NCBI GenBank assembly: GCA_009838465.1
Contig: VXRN01000059.1
Location: 1 to 64,000, forward strand
Direction: 5' to 3'
Origin: Dehalococcoidia bacterium
GTDB lineage: Bacteria > Chloroflexota > Dehalococcoidia > Lucifugimonadales > UBA1123
DNA length: 64,000 nt
The notes under the pieces were generated by a model. That model ran no database searches. It was not told where the DNA came from and was given only the letters and a program-made list of their open reading frames with translations. Shown here piece after piece: positions 17,650-26,222 of the stretch. The number at the start of each line of letters is the position of its first letter. The stretch's first letter is position 1. Made by a program: the position numbers and the translations under genes.

Positions 17650-18643
17650 AGCTTGCGGCGGATAAAAGCCCGGGCAGGTCTTTGGCGTGCGTCCCGAGCA
17701 GTTCGGCGAAGCGAGCGGCCTTTGCCGCGCTGTTCATTCGCGCGCTCGTCGTCACTTCGTTCAGAGCGGACATCGTAGAGTCGGTGTCGGTCTCGACTAC
17801 CATTACAGGCACCTCTTCCTCGCCCGCCTCGTAGGTTATGTACTCGATGGGCTCGAGGCCGCCGGTCAGTACAAGGCACGAGACTGATGAGTTGAGCGCG
17901 GACATCTGTATATCGGGACGGTCTCCGCGCACGACGACGGCGTTGTTGTCGTAGAGGCCGAAACGGAGTTCGCCCGGATCGAGACTCATTCCGCCAACCT
18001 GGAACCACTCGATGGGGGCATTCAAGTCGCCTTCATCTACGACGTAGCGACCGTTCAGACCGGCGCGTATTTCCTCGACCGAGAGCGAGAGCATGAACCT
18101 GTCTTCGGGGATAATCCCGACAAGCGGCAATCCGGCCTCTTCAAGTGAGGGAATCAGGTAATCGTTGGCTTCGGTTCCGAGGTAGCGGGTGATTCCGTTG
18201 ACCAGAACGCCCGCGAACCTATCACCCAGAGCGGATTGCCACTCGCTCAAGTCGGATGCGCGCAGATCGCGGCGGTACGCGGCGACGAGCAAAACCGTCG
18301 CATCCCAGGCGTCGGCAAGTTCGGCGATTCCGCCCGGGTCTATCTCGCTGGGTATTTCGACAATCACCGGATCGTCGCCCGCAGCCGCTATGGACAGGGG
18401 ATGTGCGGCGGCAGCTATATCGTCGCGCGTGGGTCCCGAATCGGCAATTTGTATCGGCCAACCGTCGGGTGCGGGATTGACGAGAGCGGCGAAAACCGCC
18501 TGATCCGGGTCGTTGTCCGTGAGTGCGAAGGGCTTGAAGGCCGAAGCGCCCACGCCATTCTCGTTAGAAATCTGCGCCATAGCCAGAGTGGTGGCGGTCT
18601 TGCCCGCGCCGGGACTGTCCGACGCAATGATTAGAAGAGACAT
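17648..18643 (-). CDS. BioD-like / DRTGG domain P-loop protein
   Basis: A 331-residue protein. The N-terminal half is a dethiobiotin-synthetase-like P-loop domain (SDSPGAGKTAT at residues 8-18), and the C-terminal half is a DRTGG domain, as in the N-terminal part of bacterial phosphotransacetylases (COG0857). The phosphotransacetylase catalytic domain is absent. The function of such stand-alone proteins is not established; a regulatory role in acetyl-CoA metabolism is only inferred. I chose the ATG at 18643 because AGGAG lies 7 bases upstream; the ATG at 18670 lacks one. Confidence 0.82.
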   Translation of the reverse strand: MSLLIIASDSPGAGKTATTLAMAQISNENGVGASAFKPFALTDNDPDQAVFAALVNPAPDGWPIQIADSGPTRDDIAAAAHPLSIAAAGDDPVIVEIPSEIDPGGIAELADAWDATVLLVAAYRRDLRASDLSEWQSALGDRFAGVLVNGITRYLGTEANDYLIPSLEEAGLPLVGIIPEDRFMLSLSVEEIRAGLNGRYVVDEGDLNAPIEWFQVGGMSLDPGELRFGLYDNNAVVVRGDRPDIQMSALNSSVSCLVLTGGLEPIEYITYEAGEEEVPVMVVETDTDSTMSALNEVTTSARMNSAAKAARFAELLGTHAKDLPGLLSAAS

Positions 18644-18688
18644 GAGGCGCTCCTGAGTTTGTGACTTCAACGCCGCAGATTATATCAG

Positions 18689-18727
18689 CTTTTAGTTCTT
18701 AGTCATTAGTTATCAGTTGTCAGTTGG
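18689..18727. repeat. Family B short repeat (TTAGTTATCAGTTGTCAGTT)
   Basis: An A/T-rich short repeat also found at 24989, 33723 and 39664, always between genes. Here it lies between the BioD-like gene and ccmH. Confidence 0.55.
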
Positions 18728-18756
18728 ATTCCTACCTGTTTTTGGAGCGCGGCGGT

Positions 18757-18762
18757 TATAAT
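18757..18762 (+). promoter_or_regulatory. Candidate -10 box for ccmHF
   Basis: A perfect TATAAT that overlaps the first possible ATG (18761). If it is the promoter, that ATG is not transcribed, which supports the later ccmH start at 18797. The -35 region is weak. Confidence 0.4.
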
Positions 18763-18796
18763 GGGTTGTCTGAACCAGGATGTGCAGGATATGGGA

Positions 18797-19351
18797 ATGT
18801 ACAGGATAGAGCAGGATGTGAAGCGGTACGTTCGCTGGGGAGTCTTGCCTCTCGCATTGATAACGGCTATGGCGTTGGCGCATGGATGTGTTACCACCAC
18901 TGCCCCCGGTGTGCCGGAGGCGGAGCGCAGGGCTTCGGAGTTGAACAAGAGCCTCATGTGTCCGGTGTGCCCGGGGGAGTCCATTGACCAGAGCCAGAAT
19001 CCGCTTGCGGTGCAGATGCGCGCGATAGTGGACGAAAAGCTGGCCCTGGGATGGTCGGAGCGGGAGATAAAGGACTTCTTCGTGGAGAGGTACGGGCCGA
19101 GCGTACTGATGGAACCGCCGTCGGCCGGGTTCGGCATCGCGGCTTGGATAGTGCCTCCGCTGGCGTTCGCGCTGGCGATAGCGTCCCTGTATCTCACGCT
19201 CCGATGGATGAGGAGGATCTCGGAGCAGGTTCAGGATAATGAGAACGATATAGAGGACTCCGAGCGTATGGAGTATGTGCGCAGACTGGAGGCGGCGACC
19301 GGATCGGATGCCGGCAGCGACGATGAATCAGAAAGGGAGGGTTCGCGGTGA
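18797..19351 (+). CDS. ccmH: Cytochrome c-type biogenesis protein CcmH
   Basis: A 184-residue protein with an N-terminal signal or anchor ending near LAHGC. The family motif LMCPVCPGESIDQSQNPLA carries the redox CxxC that reduces apocytochrome c for heme attachment. A second membrane helix (IAAWIVPPLAFALAIASLYL) and an acidic cytoplasmic tail follow. The frame also offers ATG at 18761 and 18791; 18797 is preferred because CAGGA lies 7 bases upstream and a TATAAT overlaps 18761. The stop overlaps the ccmF start (GTGA), so the two are coupled. Confidence 0.88.
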   Translation: MYRIEQDVKRYVRWGVLPLALITAMALAHGCVTTTAPGVPEAERRASELNKSLMCPVCPGESIDQSQNPLAVQMRAIVDEKLALGWSEREIKDFFVERYGPSVLMEPPSAGFGIAAWIVPPLAFALAIASLYLTLRWMRRISEQVQDNENDIEDSERMEYVRRLEAATGSDAGSDDESEREGSR

Positions 19352-21336
19352 TAGTAGAAGCCGGACAGATAGCGCTAGCGCTGGCGTTCATCGTTTCTCT
19401 GTACGCGGCGGCGGCATCGTTTCTAGGAGTGGTACGAGGCTCGCCGGAGTTGCTTGTGAGCGGTCGGTTCGGCATGTACAGTATCCCGGCGCTGCTGATA
19501 GTGGCGACGGGAGCTTTGATCTACGCCTTCGTCAACAATGACTTCTCGGTCCGGTACGTGGCTGAGAACAGCAGCCTGGCCATGCCGAGAGAGTACACCT
19601 GGGTTGCTTTCTACGCGGGAAACGCGGGCTCGATGCTGTACCTGGCGGTGATATTCGCGCTGATGGCGGTGGTGGCGATAGCAGCGATACGCAAGAATCT
19701 GCCCTACACGTCGCCCTACGCGGTGGGGATAATGGCGCTGTCGCTGTCGTTCCTGCTGGGCGTGATGCTATTCCTGGCGAACCCGCTCGCGCGGCAGGCG
19801 TTCACTCCCATGGACGGAGAGGGAATCAACCCGCTGCTGGTGCATATGGGAATGTTCATTCACCCGCCTTTGCAGATGGCGGGGCTGGTGTCGGTGGCGA
19901 TCCCGTTCTCGATAGCGATGGGCGCGATGCTCGCCAACAAAGGCGGCAACGACGAATGGGTTGACCAGGGCCGACTGTGGGGAATGATTTCGTGGCTGAT
20001 TCTGACAGCCGGACTTCTGCTCGGCTCCTGGTGGGCCTATACGATACTCGGCTGGGGTGGATACTGGGCTTGGGACCCTGTGGAGAATTCCGCGCTGATG
20101 CCCTGGCTGGCGATGACCGCGTTCGTACACTCGATCATGGTGCAGAAGCGGCGCGGGATGTTCCGAATGTGGAACATGGTGATAATCATCATCGCGTTCA
20201 CGATGGCGCAGCTTGGAATGTTCATCAACCGGGGAGGGCCGGTGCCGTCGGTGCATTCCTTCGCGCAGTCTTCGATGGGCTGGCTGTTTCTGGCGTTCAT
20301 GGCAACGACGATGATCGCGTCCATCGCGGCGTTCATATGGAAGTCTGACACGCTGAGGAGCAGGGGCAGGCTGGAGTCGGTTCTGTCGCGTGAGAGCGCG
20401 TTCCTGGCCCAGAACGTTCTGTTCCTGACGGTGGCGTTCGTAACGCTGTGGGGGACGATATTCCCGATATTCTCGGAGGCGGCGAGCGATACGGTGATGA
20501 CGGTGGGGCAGCCTTTCTTCAACCGGGTCAATGGGCCCATGCTGCTGTTGATCGTGCTGCTTATGGGTGTTGGGCCGATGCTGCCCTGGAGGAGGGCTGC
20601 GCCGCGCAACATCCTTCTGATGCTGCGCTACCCGGCGCTGGCCGCGCTTGTCGTGGGGGTAGCGCTCTATGCGACAGGTGTGACTCGTCCCGTCGCGCTG
20701 ATCGCGTTCATGACGTGTGTGATAGTGACTGCGGGCATACTCCAGGAGTGGATACGCGGGACTATCATAAGACACAGGCGAGGAGAGGCGTATCACACGG
20801 CTTTCGTGAGGCTGCTGTCGGCGAACCGTCCCAGATACGGCGGGTACGTCGTGCATCTGGCCATCATAATGCTGGCGGCGGGCGCGATAGGGTCGTCGTT
20901 CTATTCGGTGCAGCGGGACTTCGCGATGAGCCCGGGGGACACCGAAACGCTCGGCGAGTACAGGTTCACGTTCATCGGGACCGAGCACGCATCTTTCCCC
21001 GACCGGGAGGAGGACTACGCCCGCTTCAAGGTGTACTCGGGGGACGACTACCTTGGCGTCATGGAGCCGTTCAGGGCGGAGTACCCATCGTTCCGAATAG
21101 CGTCAACGATTGGGGCGATACACAGCACTCCGATAGAGGATTTCTACATAGTGCCATCGGAGTTCAGGGGAGACGGCGAGGCGGTGTTCCGCGTGCTGAT
21201 AAATCCGATGGTGTGGTGGATGTGGGCGTCGGGGCCGATCATGGTACTGGGGACGTTGCTGGCGCTATCGCCGAGACGCAGCCGGGCGACGGTGAGGATG
21301 TCAGTGCCGGCGGGGGCACAGGGGGCTCGGGCTTAG
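19348..21336 (+). CDS. ccmF: Heme lyase CcmF
   Basis: A 662-residue integral membrane protein of the CcmF/CcsA family that attaches heme to apocytochrome c on the outer face of the membrane. The tryptophan-rich heme-handling motif GWGGYWAWDPVENSA is present near residues 232-246. His residues for heme b occur in the flanking helices (for example VHMGMFIHPP). A large extracytoplasmic beta domain precedes the last helix. The GTG start overlaps the ccmH stop by four bases. CcmE and CcmABCD genes are not in this window. Confidence 0.93.
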   Translation: MIVEAGQIALALAFIVSLYAAAASFLGVVRGSPELLVSGRFGMYSIPALLIVATGALIYAFVNNDFSVRYVAENSSLAMPREYTWVAFYAGNAGSMLYLAVIFALMAVVAIAAIRKNLPYTSPYAVGIMALSLSFLLGVMLFLANPLARQAFTPMDGEGINPLLVHMGMFIHPPLQMAGLVSVAIPFSIAMGAMLANKGGNDEWVDQGRLWGMISWLILTAGLLLGSWWAYTILGWGGYWAWDPVENSALMPWLAMTAFVHSIMVQKRRGMFRMWNMVIIIIAFTMAQLGMFINRGGPVPSVHSFAQSSMGWLFLAFMATTMIASIAAFIWKSDTLRSRGRLESVLSRESAFLAQNVLFLTVAFVTLWGTIFPIFSEAASDTVMTVGQPFFNRVNGPMLLLIVLLMGVGPMLPWRRAAPRNILLMLRYPALAALVVGVALYATGVTRPVALIAFMTCVIVTAGILQEWIRGTIIRHRRGEAYHTAFVRLLSANRPRYGGYVVHLAIIMLAAGAIGSSFYSVQRDFAMSPGDTETLGEYRFTFIGTEHASFPDREEDYARFKVYSGDDYLGVMEPFRAEYPSFRIASTIGAIHSTPIEDFYIVPSEFRGDGEAVFRVLINPMVWWMWASGPIMVLGTLLALSPRRSRATVRMSVPAGAQGARA

Positions 21337-21710
21337 GGGGAGTATATCGAATTGCCACGATTCGACCTATTCATTGATGAAGACAAGTGGAATCGGATCC
21401 CAGAATAGGATCATAAAGAGAATGAGAAAGGCAGTACGGGCGAGTAGCCCGAGTCCCTCTCTCGCATCAGCGTCAGCGACGCTTCAATCAGATTGAATGT
21501 GAAAGTTGTCTGTCAGTCAACGTCGTTGGGATACACAAACTTGCACGGGACTGCTGTGAGGAAGGGTGTGTACAAGGGCTATTGTGGAGCCAAGCGACAA
21601 TCCAGTTGTCTGGATCTGTGGGAATCCGGGCGTCACAAGCATAGATGGATTAAGGACTGCAGGATCTGTCTTACGCGACGTTATGGTAATACATAGCTGC
21701 CGAGTCGGGC
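21337..21710. other. 374-base intergenic region without recognisable gene
   Basis: The region separates convergent ccmF and the LOG-like gene. A 67-codon open frame (21493-21696) has no recognisable motif, lacks a Shine-Dalgarno and is probably chance. I see no tRNA or repeat family member here. Confidence 0.5.
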
Positions 21711-22220
21711 CTACCCTGAACTGAGGCGGCTGCGCTCGAATGCCCGGAGGCGGTCTTCGGCGGCGCGGACGGCCTTCTCTACTGCGTCGGTGGGGTCGGA
21801 GGCGATTGTGATAGCGGCGTCCGGGGGTTCTCCGGAGCGGGTGAGGGTCCAGGTCTCGAGGCCGATGACGGGGATGTCCTCTGCGAGCGCGTGGCCTATT
21901 TCGGACAGGGTGCCGTAGGCTCCTCCTACGGCGATTACGGCCATGCCGGTCTTGACGACTATGACGTTGCGCGCGTATCCAAGGCCGGTGAGGATGGGGA
22001 AGTCAACGTAGTCGTTAGCCTGTTGCGGGTCGCTGCCGGCGAGGATTGCTATGGTCCTGCCGCCTTCGGACTTGGCTCCGCGGCAAGCGGCCTCCATTAC
22101 GCCATCCATGCCTCCGCATACGAGATCTATCCTGCGGCGGGCCAGTTCGCGTCCCACCTCTTCGGCAAGTTCAGCTATGTGGGGACGGGCGTTGCTCTCA
22201 CCAATTACGGCGATTATCAA
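21711..22220 (-). CDS. TIGR00725/LOG-like SLOG domain protein
   Basis: A 169-residue Rossmann-like protein of the LOG/lysine-decarboxylase-like superfamily. It has the nucleotide-binding CGGMDGVMEAACRGA segment and the loop AVGGAYGTLSEI, equivalent to the PGGxGTxxE motif of LOG phosphoribohydrolases. The variation from PGG to VGG suggests the TIGR00725 branch, whose biochemical role is unsettled. The start is TTG, with AGGA close upstream. Confidence 0.82.
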   Translation of the reverse strand: MIIAVIGESNARPHIAELAEEVGRELARRRIDLVCGGMDGVMEAACRGAKSEGGRTIAILAGSDPQQANDYVDFPILTGLGYARNVIVVKTGMAVIAVGGAYGTLSEIGHALAEDIPVIGLETWTLTRSGEPPDAAITIASDPTDAVEKAVRAAEDRLRAFERSRLSSG

Positions 22221-22301
22221 TGTTCCTATTCTCTCTGAGACGATTTCGAAGAATTCGTTGCAGCCCCGGCCATTGTCACGTAGTGCCTGGCCTGCAACGT
22301 A

Positions 22302-22344
22302 ATCACCCTCACCCTAGCCCTCTCCCGTCAAGGGAGAGGGGATT
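22302..22344. repeat. Family A palindromic repeat
   Basis: Full-length copy with TCACCCTCACCCTAGCCC followed by the arms TCTCCC and GGGAGA. It is almost identical to the copy at 22498. Confidence 0.75.
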
Positions 22345-22497
22345 CCTCATAGGATTCTCTGCTTAGTCTGTCTCTGTCGCGTCGGATTATATACCAGCCG
22401 TCCGGTAAGTGATTCGCAGAGAGCGGAATCGCTGTACAATGCGCGTCGTCAACCTAAAGTTGGGGGAGGCGGCGCATTATCGGAGTCAGGCGCATGT

Positions 22498-22539
22498 TCA
22501 CCCTCACCCTAGCCCTCTCCCGTCAAGGGAGAGGGGATC
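22498..22539. repeat. Family A palindromic repeat
   Basis: Full-length copy 26 bases upstream of the enolase superfamily start codon; same orientation and sequence as the copy at 22302. Confidence 0.75.
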
Positions 22540-22564
22540 AAAGTACCAGCAAGGAGGGCTACTG

Positions 22565-23707
22565 ATGAAGGTTACGGACGTGAAGACGATGGTAGTGGAG
22601 AACGAACCGCCGTACAGGGGCGGACGGTATCTGCTGTTCATCCAGATAGAGACGGACGAGGGGATAACGGGACTAGGAGAGCGCATCACGGGCAATACGT
22701 ACTCGGACAGGCTGGGCGACCTGAAGTCGCAGATAGGGCTTATAGAAGAGATGGCCGGGATGTTCGTCATCGGACAGAACCCGTTCAACATCGAGCTGAT
22801 CTGGGACCGTATGTACTCGGCGAGGCACGACTTCCGGCATCCAAGCCTGCAGGCGACGCCGGTGCTGAGCGGCATTGAGATGGCGCTGTGGGACATCGTG
22901 GGAAAGGCGGTGAACCAGCCGATCTACAATCTCCTGGGCGGTCAGTATCACGAGAAACTGCGCGCCTACGCCTACATGCCGGAGGGCGGATTCAGGGAGA
23001 ATCCGGAACGTGCTGGGGAGATCGCGGTACAGCTGCTGGAAGAGGGCAACACGGCGTGCAAGCTGGACCCGTTCACGCCGCTCTGGCCGATACCGCGCGA
23101 CATACCATTATGGGAGATAGAGCACGCGGCGAAGATTTTCGAGAGCATCCGCAACGCGGTGGGGAACAACATGGAGGTTGGGATCGGCACACATGGTCAG
23201 CTGACGACGTACAGCGCGATAAGGGTCGCCGACTTTCTGGAGCCCTATCACCCGTTCTGGTTCGAGGAGCCGGTGCCGTTGGAGAATGTCGAGGAGATGG
23301 CGCGGGTGGCGGCGCACACGAGCATACCGATTGCGACGGGCGAACGGCTCGTCACGAAGTACGAGTTCTCGAACCTTTTGGAGAAGCAGGCGGCGCAGAT
23401 CATCCAACTGGACGTGGGACAGTGTGGCGGGATCATGGAGGCGAAGAAGATAGCGAGCATCGCGGAGGCGCACTATGCGGTGATCGCGCCTCACATGGCG
23501 TGCGGGCCTGTGGCGGCAGCGGCGGCCATCCAGGTGGACACGTGCTCGCCCAACTTCATGATTCAGGAGGCGAACCAGGGTCCGCTGCATAAGACTATAT
23601 TCAAGGAGCCACTGGTATTCGAGAACGGCTTCATCACACCTCCGACGGGACCGGGCCTTGGGATCGAGTTCGATGAGGACGTGATCAAGGACAGGATCGT
23701 GGAGTAG
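22565..23707 (+). CDS. Mandelate racemase/muconate lactonizing enzyme family protein
   Basis: A 380-residue enolase superfamily enzyme. The N-terminal capping domain begins MKVTDVKTMVVE. Metal ligands are suggested by Glu/Asp residues after the KLDPF strand, Glu in FWFEEPVP and Glu in ATGERLVTK. A His in VIAPHMACGPVA is in the position of the general base. Overall it resembles galactonate dehydratase-like members; the lysine pair of typical MR members is replaced (CKLDPF). The ATG at 22565 follows GGAGG; the upstream in-frame extension crosses a palindromic repeat and is rejected. Confidence 0.9.
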   Translation: MKVTDVKTMVVENEPPYRGGRYLLFIQIETDEGITGLGERITGNTYSDRLGDLKSQIGLIEEMAGMFVIGQNPFNIELIWDRMYSARHDFRHPSLQATPVLSGIEMALWDIVGKAVNQPIYNLLGGQYHEKLRAYAYMPEGGFRENPERAGEIAVQLLEEGNTACKLDPFTPLWPIPRDIPLWEIEHAAKIFESIRNAVGNNMEVGIGTHGQLTTYSAIRVADFLEPYHPFWFEEPVPLENVEEMARVAAHTSIPIATGERLVTKYEFSNLLEKQAAQIIQLDVGQCGGIMEAKKIASIAEAHYAVIAPHMACGPVAAAAAIQVDTCSPNFMIQEANQGPLHKTIFKEPLVFENGFITPPTGPGLGIEFDEDVIKDRIVE

Positions 23708-23716
23708 TCAGGGCGC

Positions 23717-24988
23717 TCAGTACAGGCCGGTGTCGGGGCCGACGGCTTCGATGCGGGCCTTGACTGAGTTGATGAAGGCGCTGGCCTCAGCGCCGTCCAT
23801 GATGCGGTGGTCGAAGCTCATGCAGAGGTTCATCATGGAGCGGATGGCTATGCCGTCGCCGATGATGACCGGACGGCGGACGATAGCCTCGGTGGTGAGG
23901 ATGGCGGCCTGCGGGAAGTTGACGAGGGGCTGGCTGAGGACCGATCCGAGCGCGCCGGTGTTGTTTAGGGTGAACGTGCCGCCCTGAACGTCGTCGAGTG
24001 TGAGGGCGCCACGGCGGGCACGGTCGGTGAGGTCGGCTATCTTGCGGGCGAGTCCGGCGACGCTGAAGGTATCGGCGTCGTGGACGACGGGGACTACGAG
24101 TCCGTCGCGTCCGGCGGCGGCTATGCCGATGTTGATCCGGCGCTTGTAGATGATGGAGTCGTCGTCCCAGGAGGAGTTGAGCAGCGGGTTTTCTTTGAGG
24201 GACTCGGCGACGGCCTTCATCATGAACGGCAGATAGGTGATGTTGATTCCCTCTCGCAACTGGAAGTCGTCGCGGACAGCGCGACGGCGGGACACAAGTC
24301 CGCTGACATCCACCTCTACGAGCGTCCAGGCCTGGGGAATCTGAGACGCACTCTTGACCATGTTCTCGGCTATCATGCGTCGGACGGGGCTGAGGGATAC
24401 GCGCTCGTCGTCGTCCGATATAGGAGCGGTTTGGACGGCCGGCTGCGTGGATTCGGGTTGAGTCTTCAGGAAGTTGCGGACATCCTTGAGAGTCACACGT
24501 CCATTGAGACCGGTGCCTTGGATCTGGTCGAGGTCAACGTCGCGCTCGTCGGCGAGCCTGAGGACGGCGGGTGAGTAGCGTCGGCGGGTGCGTCGGGGCT
24601 GGGGTGAATCGGCGGGCTTGTCGGCGGAGATCGGTCCTCCGGAGCCGGTGGGGCCGACGGGGGCAACGTCTTTGAGCAGCGTTCCTATTCTGTCCGTGGA
24701 CGGCTCGGCTGCAACTTCGGTCTGAGCTGGAGTAATTGCTGGAGCAGGACCGCTGCCTTCGGCGTCCATTTCGGCTATGGGGGTGCCCATGGGGATGGTC
24801 GCGCCCTCCTCGACGAGGATGGCAGTAAGAGTGCCGGTGGCCGGCGACGGCATCTCCATGTTGACCTTGTCGGTGACGACCTCGACAAGTGGGTCATAAC
24901 GTTCGACACGGTCGCCGACGGCCTTGAGCCACTTTCCGATGACGCCTTCGGTTACGGATTCCCCGACGTGGGGCAGTTCGATGATCAT
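23717..24988 (-). CDS. 2-oxoacid dehydrogenase dihydrolipoamide acyltransferase (E2)
   Basis: A 423-residue E2 core subunit. It has one lipoyl domain (lipoylated Lys 41 in VVTDKVNMEM), a peripheral subunit-binding domain at residues about 138-174 (RYSPAVLRLA...GTGLNGRVTLKDV) and a C-terminal catalytic acyltransferase domain with HRIMDG (His 394, Asp 398). It transfers acyl groups from lipoate to CoA. It is the last gene of the E1 alpha-E1 beta-E2 operon; whether the complex uses pyruvate or branched-chain oxoacids is not certain. No Shine-Dalgarno: a family B repeat abuts the start codon. No E3 gene is in the window. Confidence 0.92.
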   Translation of the reverse strand: MIIELPHVGESVTEGVIGKWLKAVGDRVERYDPLVEVVTDKVNMEMPSPATGTLTAILVEEGATIPMGTPIAEMDAEGSGPAPAITPAQTEVAAEPSTDRIGTLLKDVAPVGPTGSGGPISADKPADSPQPRRTRRRYSPAVLRLADERDVDLDQIQGTGLNGRVTLKDVRNFLKTQPESTQPAVQTAPISDDDERVSLSPVRRMIAENMVKSASQIPQAWTLVEVDVSGLVSRRRAVRDDFQLREGINITYLPFMMKAVAESLKENPLLNSSWDDDSIIYKRRINIGIAAAGRDGLVVPVVHDADTFSVAGLARKIADLTDRARRGALTLDDVQGGTFTLNNTGALGSVLSQPLVNFPQAAILTTEAIVRRPVIIGDGIAIRSMMNLCMSFDHRIMDGAEASAFINSVKARIEAVGPDTGLY

Positions 24989-25019
24989 TTTTAGTTCTCA
25001 GTTGTCAGTTATTAGTAAT
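24989..25019. repeat. Family B short repeat
   Basis: TTTAGTTCTCAGTTGTCAGTTATTAGT directly adjoining the E2 start codon (minus strand). Confidence 0.55.
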
Positions 25020-25044
25020 TGTCTCGATACCCAGCTGGGAGAAT

Positions 25045-25084
25045 TTCACCCTCACCTCAATCCTCTCCATCGAGGGAGAGGAGG
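25045..25084. repeat. Family A palindromic repeat
   Basis: Diverged copy between E1 beta and E2: CACCCTCACCTCAATCCTCT, then CGAGGGAGAGGAGG. It could attenuate transcription into the E2 gene or protect the upstream message end. Confidence 0.6.
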
Positions 25085-25134
25085 CTATCCTATCCTTGAC
25101 ACTTGTCCTCAATGCTAGGCTTCGGGATATTCTC

Positions 25135-26079
25135 TTAGTATTCGGCTAGTTTTCTTATGGCGGCGGATATTTTTGTGGAGTCGAGCATGAATTCGGCCTC
25201 AAGGGTGGGGGCGAAGGGCATGGCGGGAACCTCGGGGCCGGCGAGGCGCGTTACGGGGCCGTCTAGGTACTCGAACGCTTCTTCGCTGACAATGCCCGCG
25301 ACCTCGGCTCCGATGCCGCCGGCCTTGGTGTCTTCGTGTACTATGAGCGCCTTGCCGGTCTTGCGAACGGAGTCGAGGACGGTGCGAGTGTCTATGGGGC
25401 GGACGGTGCGAAGGTCAACTACTTCCGCGCTGATGCCCTCGGACTGAAGCTCGCGGGCGGCCTCGATGCAGTGATGCACCATGAGTCCGTAGGTTATGAC
25501 GCTTACATCCTCCCCTTCCATCTTGACGTCAGCTTCTCCTATCGGGACGGTGTAGTCCCCGTCGGGGACTACGCCGCGCACGAGGCGGTATGTGCGCTTG
25601 TGTTCGAGGAAGACGACAGGGTCGTCGTCCCGGATGGCGGACTTGAGAAGTCCCTTGGCGTCATATGGGGTGGCGGGAGTGACGACCTTCAAGCCTGGAG
25701 TGTGAGCGAAGAAGGCCTCGACGCTCTGGGAGTGATAGAGCGCACCTCGAACTCCGCCTCCCTGGGGAGCTCGGAGTACCATCGGAACGTTCACCTTGCC
25801 GTTGGTGCCGTAGCGTATGCGTGCGGCCTCGCCTACAATCTGGTTGATGGTGGGCCAGATGAAGTCGGCGAATTCGATCTCGGCGATGGGACGCATACCG
25901 TTCATGGCAGCGCCGATGGCGATGGCGGCGATGGAGGACTCGGCGAGCGGGGTGTCTATGACGCGAGCCTCGCCGAATTCATCGAGGAACCCGTCGGTGG
26001 CGAGGAACACACCTCCACGCGCGCCGATGTCTTCGCCCATGACGAAGATGCTCTCGTCGCGGCGCATCTCATCGCGCAT
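25135..26079 (-). CDS. 2-oxoacid dehydrogenase E1 component, beta subunit
   Basis: A transketolase-like E1 beta subunit of 314 residues from the first ATG. It has VMGEDIGARGGVF, the ESSIAAIAIGAAMNGMRP helix and the conserved C-terminal transketolase domain with the switch LIVHEDTKAGG. With E1 alpha it forms the thiamine-dependent decarboxylase. The conserved N-terminal helix (AELSVIEAVRDAMRDE) continues in frame 13 codons upstream of this ATG. There it reaches an ATC codon at 26116-26118 that is preceded by GGAGG at 7 bases and by an in-frame TAA further up; there is no ATG, GTG or TTG. The true start is therefore probably at 26118 with a non-standard codon. Confidence 0.9.
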   Translation of the reverse strand: MRDEMRRDESIFVMGEDIGARGGVFLATDGFLDEFGEARVIDTPLAESSIAAIAIGAAMNGMRPIAEIEFADFIWPTINQIVGEAARIRYGTNGKVNVPMVLRAPQGGGVRGALYHSQSVEAFFAHTPGLKVVTPATPYDAKGLLKSAIRDDDPVVFLEHKRTYRLVRGVVPDGDYTVPIGEADVKMEGEDVSVITYGLMVHHCIEAARELQSEGISAEVVDLRTVRPIDTRTVLDSVRKTGKALIVHEDTKAGGIGAEVAGIVSEEAFEYLDGPVTRLAGPEVPAMPFAPTLEAEFMLDSTKISAAIRKLAEY

Positions 26080-26222
26080 GGCGTCTCGGACGGCTTCTAT
26101 GACACTTAGCTCAGCGATGGTTCTGCCTCCGGTTACTGTCAGAATCAGGATTTACAGGATGTTGGGATGCTCAGGATTAGGTTCGCCCAGGATGCACTGT
26201 CATTCCGCCTGCATAGGGGTCG

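Larger units (their letters stand above)
22221..22564. other. Intergenic region with two family A repeats
   Basis: This 344-base gap lies between the divergent LOG-like gene and the second enolase superfamily gene. It contains two nearly identical family A palindromes (22302-22344 and 22498-22539) and no gene. The frame of the enolase gene stays open through the second palindrome, where it would encode HPSPLPSRERG, a known translation artefact of this repeat type. Confidence 0.6.

Noticed and set aside
19768-20988. 406-codon minus-strand frame opposite ccmF
   Set aside because: Composition is dominated by Arg, His and Gln as expected of an antisense shadow of a GC-rich membrane-protein gene.
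21493-21696. 67-codon frame between ccmF and the LOG-like gene
   Set aside because: No Shine-Dalgarno, no recognisable motif, and several Cys/Trp residues consistent with chance translation.
22409-22564. N-terminal extension of the second enolase superfamily protein
   Set aside because: It crosses a family A palindrome, encoding the repeat-derived PSPLPSRERG, while GGAGG precedes the ATG at 22565.
25096-25101. TTGACA on the + strand
   Set aside because: No -10 box follows and the neighbouring genes are on the other strand.
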